A stretch of DNA of 7,182 nucleotides from 66-474 sp036568625. GTDB lineage: Bacteria; Pseudomonadota; Gammaproteobacteria; Xanthomonadales; Rhodanobacteraceae. How positions within the stretch are numbered: the first letter of the stretch is position 1; every line of letters begins with the position of its first letter. The stretch spans positions 1-7,182 of the forward strand of contig DATCSF010000207.1 of the NCBI GenBank assembly GCA_036568625.1. Reading direction: 5' to 3'. Shown here in pieces: positions 6,011-7,182 of this stretch. The notes under the pieces are model-generated. The model saw nothing but the letters and a program-made list of their open reading frames with translations. It was not told the origin of the DNA and made no database searches. Made by a program: the position numbers and the translations under genes.

Positions 6011-6706
6011 CTATCGTGTTCCCCGCACCACGATGGTCTTGCCGGAGACGTCGATGCCGCCGTCGTCCTCGAGCTGCTTCAGCACGCGGCCGGCCATTTC
6101 GCGCGAACAGCCCACGATGCGCGAAAGTTCCTGGCGCGAGATGCGGATCTGGGTGCCTTCCGGATGCGTCATGGCATCCGGCTCCTGGCAAAGGTCGAGC
6201 AGCGTGCGCGCGATGCGGTTGGTGACGTCCATGAATGCCATGCGGCTGACTTGGCGCGATGTGCGCAAGAGGCGGTGGGTCAGTTGCAGCCCGATCGCGA
6301 ACAGGATGCGGGGGCAGTCTTCGCGCAGCGTGCCCTCGAACAAGTGGAACAGTTTCTCGTAGCTGATTTCGGCAAGCTCGCAGGCGCTGCGGGTGCGGAT
6401 CAGTACTTCGCGCTGCGCCTGCTCGACAAACAGGCCCATCTCGCCGATGAATTCGCCGCGGTTGATGTAGGCGAGGATCAGCTCGCGGCCCTGGTCGTCC
6501 TCGCTGCAGACGGTGACCGAGCCGTCGATTACGTAGAACAAGGTATTGGCGGGATCGCCGGGGCGAAGAATTGCGGTCTTGCCGGGGTAGCGGCGACGAT
6601 GGCACTGCTCGAGCAGTCGCTGCATCGCGGCCGGATCGGGCGCCAGCATCGGGGGCGCCTTCGAGCGTTCATAAACTTGCTGGAGCAGGTAGCGTAATTC
6701 AGACAT
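6011..6706 (-). CDS. clp: CRP/FNR-family transcription regulator Clp
   Basis: A 231-residue CRP homologue matching Xanthomonas Clp, a global regulator of virulence, exopolysaccharide and motility genes. An N-terminal extension (1-30) precedes the cyclic-nucleotide-binding beta roll, with RPGDPANTLFYVIDGSV at 48-64 and GEFIGEMGLF at 84-93. A long dimer helix (about 130-155) is followed by MAFMDVTNRIARTLL, and the helix-turn-helix RQELSRIVGCSREMAGRVLK is at 191-210. The recognition-helix residues Arg202, Glu203 and Arg207 match those of E. coli CRP, so a TGTGA-N6-TCACA-like site is expected. At the ligand pocket, Arg99-Glu100 replaces Arg82-Ser83 of CRP; Xanthomonas Clp also carries Glu here and is reported to respond to cyclic di-GMP. 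Start chosen at ATG 6706 because AAGGA lies just upstream; earlier ATG 6724 and GTG 6727 lack a ribosome site. Divergent from speD. Confidence 0.95.
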   Translation of the reverse strand: MSELRYLLQQVYERSKAPPMLAPDPAAMQRLLEQCHRRRYPGKTAILRPGDPANTLFYVIDGSVTVCSEDDQGRELILAYINRGEFIGEMGLFVEQAQREVLIRTRSACELAEISYEKLFHLFEGTLREDCPRILFAIGLQLTHRLLRTSRQVSRMAFMDVTNRIARTLLDLCQEPDAMTHPEGTQIRISRQELSRIVGCSREMAGRVLKQLEDDGGIDVSGKTIVVRGTR

Positions 6707-6919
6707 GATGTCCTTGTCCCGCATCACAGTTGGGGAGCGCGTTCAGCACGCCTGCAGGATTGTGCCACATTCATGTTCGTGCAAGCCAGCCGGACCTCCG
6801 CGAGGATGCACCGGCGGCGACTTTCCCGCATACTTTGCCCCTCCCGACAAATCCGTTTCGCGTGCGGCCGGAACACCGGCCAGGCGCGCCGCTTCCATCA
6901 TCTCCGAGGACACACTGCC
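6707..6919. promoter_or_regulatory. Divergent clp-speD intergenic region
   Basis: This 213-base region must hold the promoters of both divergent genes. I see no sigma70 promoter good enough to call on either strand. It contains the small palindrome TGTGCCACA (6761-6769), 55-63 bases before the clp start, and a single TCACA at 6724-6728. Both look like CRP half-sites but neither forms a full TGTGA-N6-TCACA site. In the speD leader, GGCCGG (6866-6871) and CCGGCC (6876-6881) form a perfect 6-bp stem with an AACA loop. GAGGA at 6906-6910 is the likely speD ribosome site, nine bases before its GTG. Confidence 0.5.
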
Positions 6920-7182
6920 GTGGTCAAGCCGCTGCCCCGCTTGAAGCTGCAGGGGTTCAACAACCTCACCAAGGCGCTCAGCTTCAACATCTACGACATC
7001 TGCTACGCGGTCACCAAGGACCAGCGCGACCGCTACATCGACTATATCGATGAGGCCTATGATGCCGACCGGTTGACGCAGATCCTGACCGACGTCGCCG
7101 ACATCATCGGCGCGAACATCCTGAACATCGCGCGCCAGGACTACGATCCGCAGGGCGCGTCGGTGACGATCCTGATTTCCGA
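6920..7182 (+). CDS. speD: S-adenosylmethionine decarboxylase proenzyme, N-terminal part (3' truncated by window)
   Basis: The first 87 residues are visible from GTG at 6920. The N-terminus reads LKLQGFNNLTKALSFNIYD (about residues 8-27), then ICYAVT, and IIGANILNIARQDYDPQGAS further on, closely matching the enterobacterial-type (class 1A) SpeD family. The enzyme decarboxylates S-adenosylmethionine to supply aminopropyl groups for spermidine synthesis. It is made as a proenzyme that cleaves itself at a serine to make a pyruvoyl cofactor; that serine (KSH motif) should lie just beyond the window edge, so activity cannot be judged here. The GTG start is supported by GAGGA nine bases upstream and by alignment with the family N-terminus, with a short extra PLPR segment. 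It is divergent from clp, and a hairpin lies in its leader. Confidence 0.95.
   Translation, partial: MVKPLPRLKLQGFNNLTKALSFNIYDICYAVTKDQRDRYIDYIDEAYDADRLTQILTDVADIIGANILNIARQDYDPQGASVTILIS

Noticed and set aside
6754..6768. Possible sigma54 promoter before clp (TGGCAC...TGCA on the minus strand)
   Set aside because: The GG to GC spacing is one base too short, and sigma54 promoters tolerate no spacing change.
6705..6944. Plus-strand frame upstream of speD as a regulatory upstream ORF
   Set aside because: It has no clear ribosome site and its protein is low complexity; it arises from GC-rich sequence and overlaps the speD start.

Overview
The window looks like a chromosomal segment of a high-GC gammaproteobacterium of the Xanthomonas group (Lysobacterales/Xanthomonadales). 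The best clues are a Clp-type CRP homologue divergent from speD next to a trpG-trpD-trpC cluster, and GC-rich codon use. A Rhodanobacteraceae-like genus (Rhodanobacter, Dyella or similar) is my inference; the sequence alone does not fix the genus.

Left part (1-541): the 3' end of an Mrr-type restriction endonuclease gene on the + strand, lower in GC than its neighbours. A REP-like hairpin separates it from the next, convergent gene.

Minus-strand cluster (2603 down to 542): a predicted lipoprotein zinc aminopeptidase (PF10023-like), a 91-residue DUF2249 protein, and a 203-residue FmdE-like protein. The last two overlap through a TAATG stop/start. This trio is the least characterised part of the window.

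Plus-strand tryptophan cluster (2624-5877): trpG, a 142-base gap with two adjacent stem-loops and a doubtful 49-codon frame, then trpD, trpC and an HAD-IB phosphatase resembling phosphatidylglycerophosphatase C. trpD/trpC overlap by GTGA, and the phosphatase starts within a few bases of the trpC stop, so trpD, trpC and the phosphatase are very probably one transcription unit. TrpG supplies ammonia to anthranilate synthase (its partner TrpE is not in the window). TrpD adds the phosphoribosyl group and TrpC forms the indole ring. trpF, trpB and trpA are not seen here.

Right part (5878-7182): clp on the minus strand, convergent with the phosphatase, then a 213-base divergent intergenic region and the 5' end of speD (S-adenosylmethionine decarboxylase), cut by the window edge.

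Most of the window is ordinary housekeeping. The points worth a second look are the coupled DUF2249/FmdE-like pair, the structured trpG-trpD gap, the phosphatase inside the trp unit, and the ligand-pocket residues of Clp. I found no clear new defence or mobile system; the Mrr fragment hints at an accessory region lying to the left of the window.
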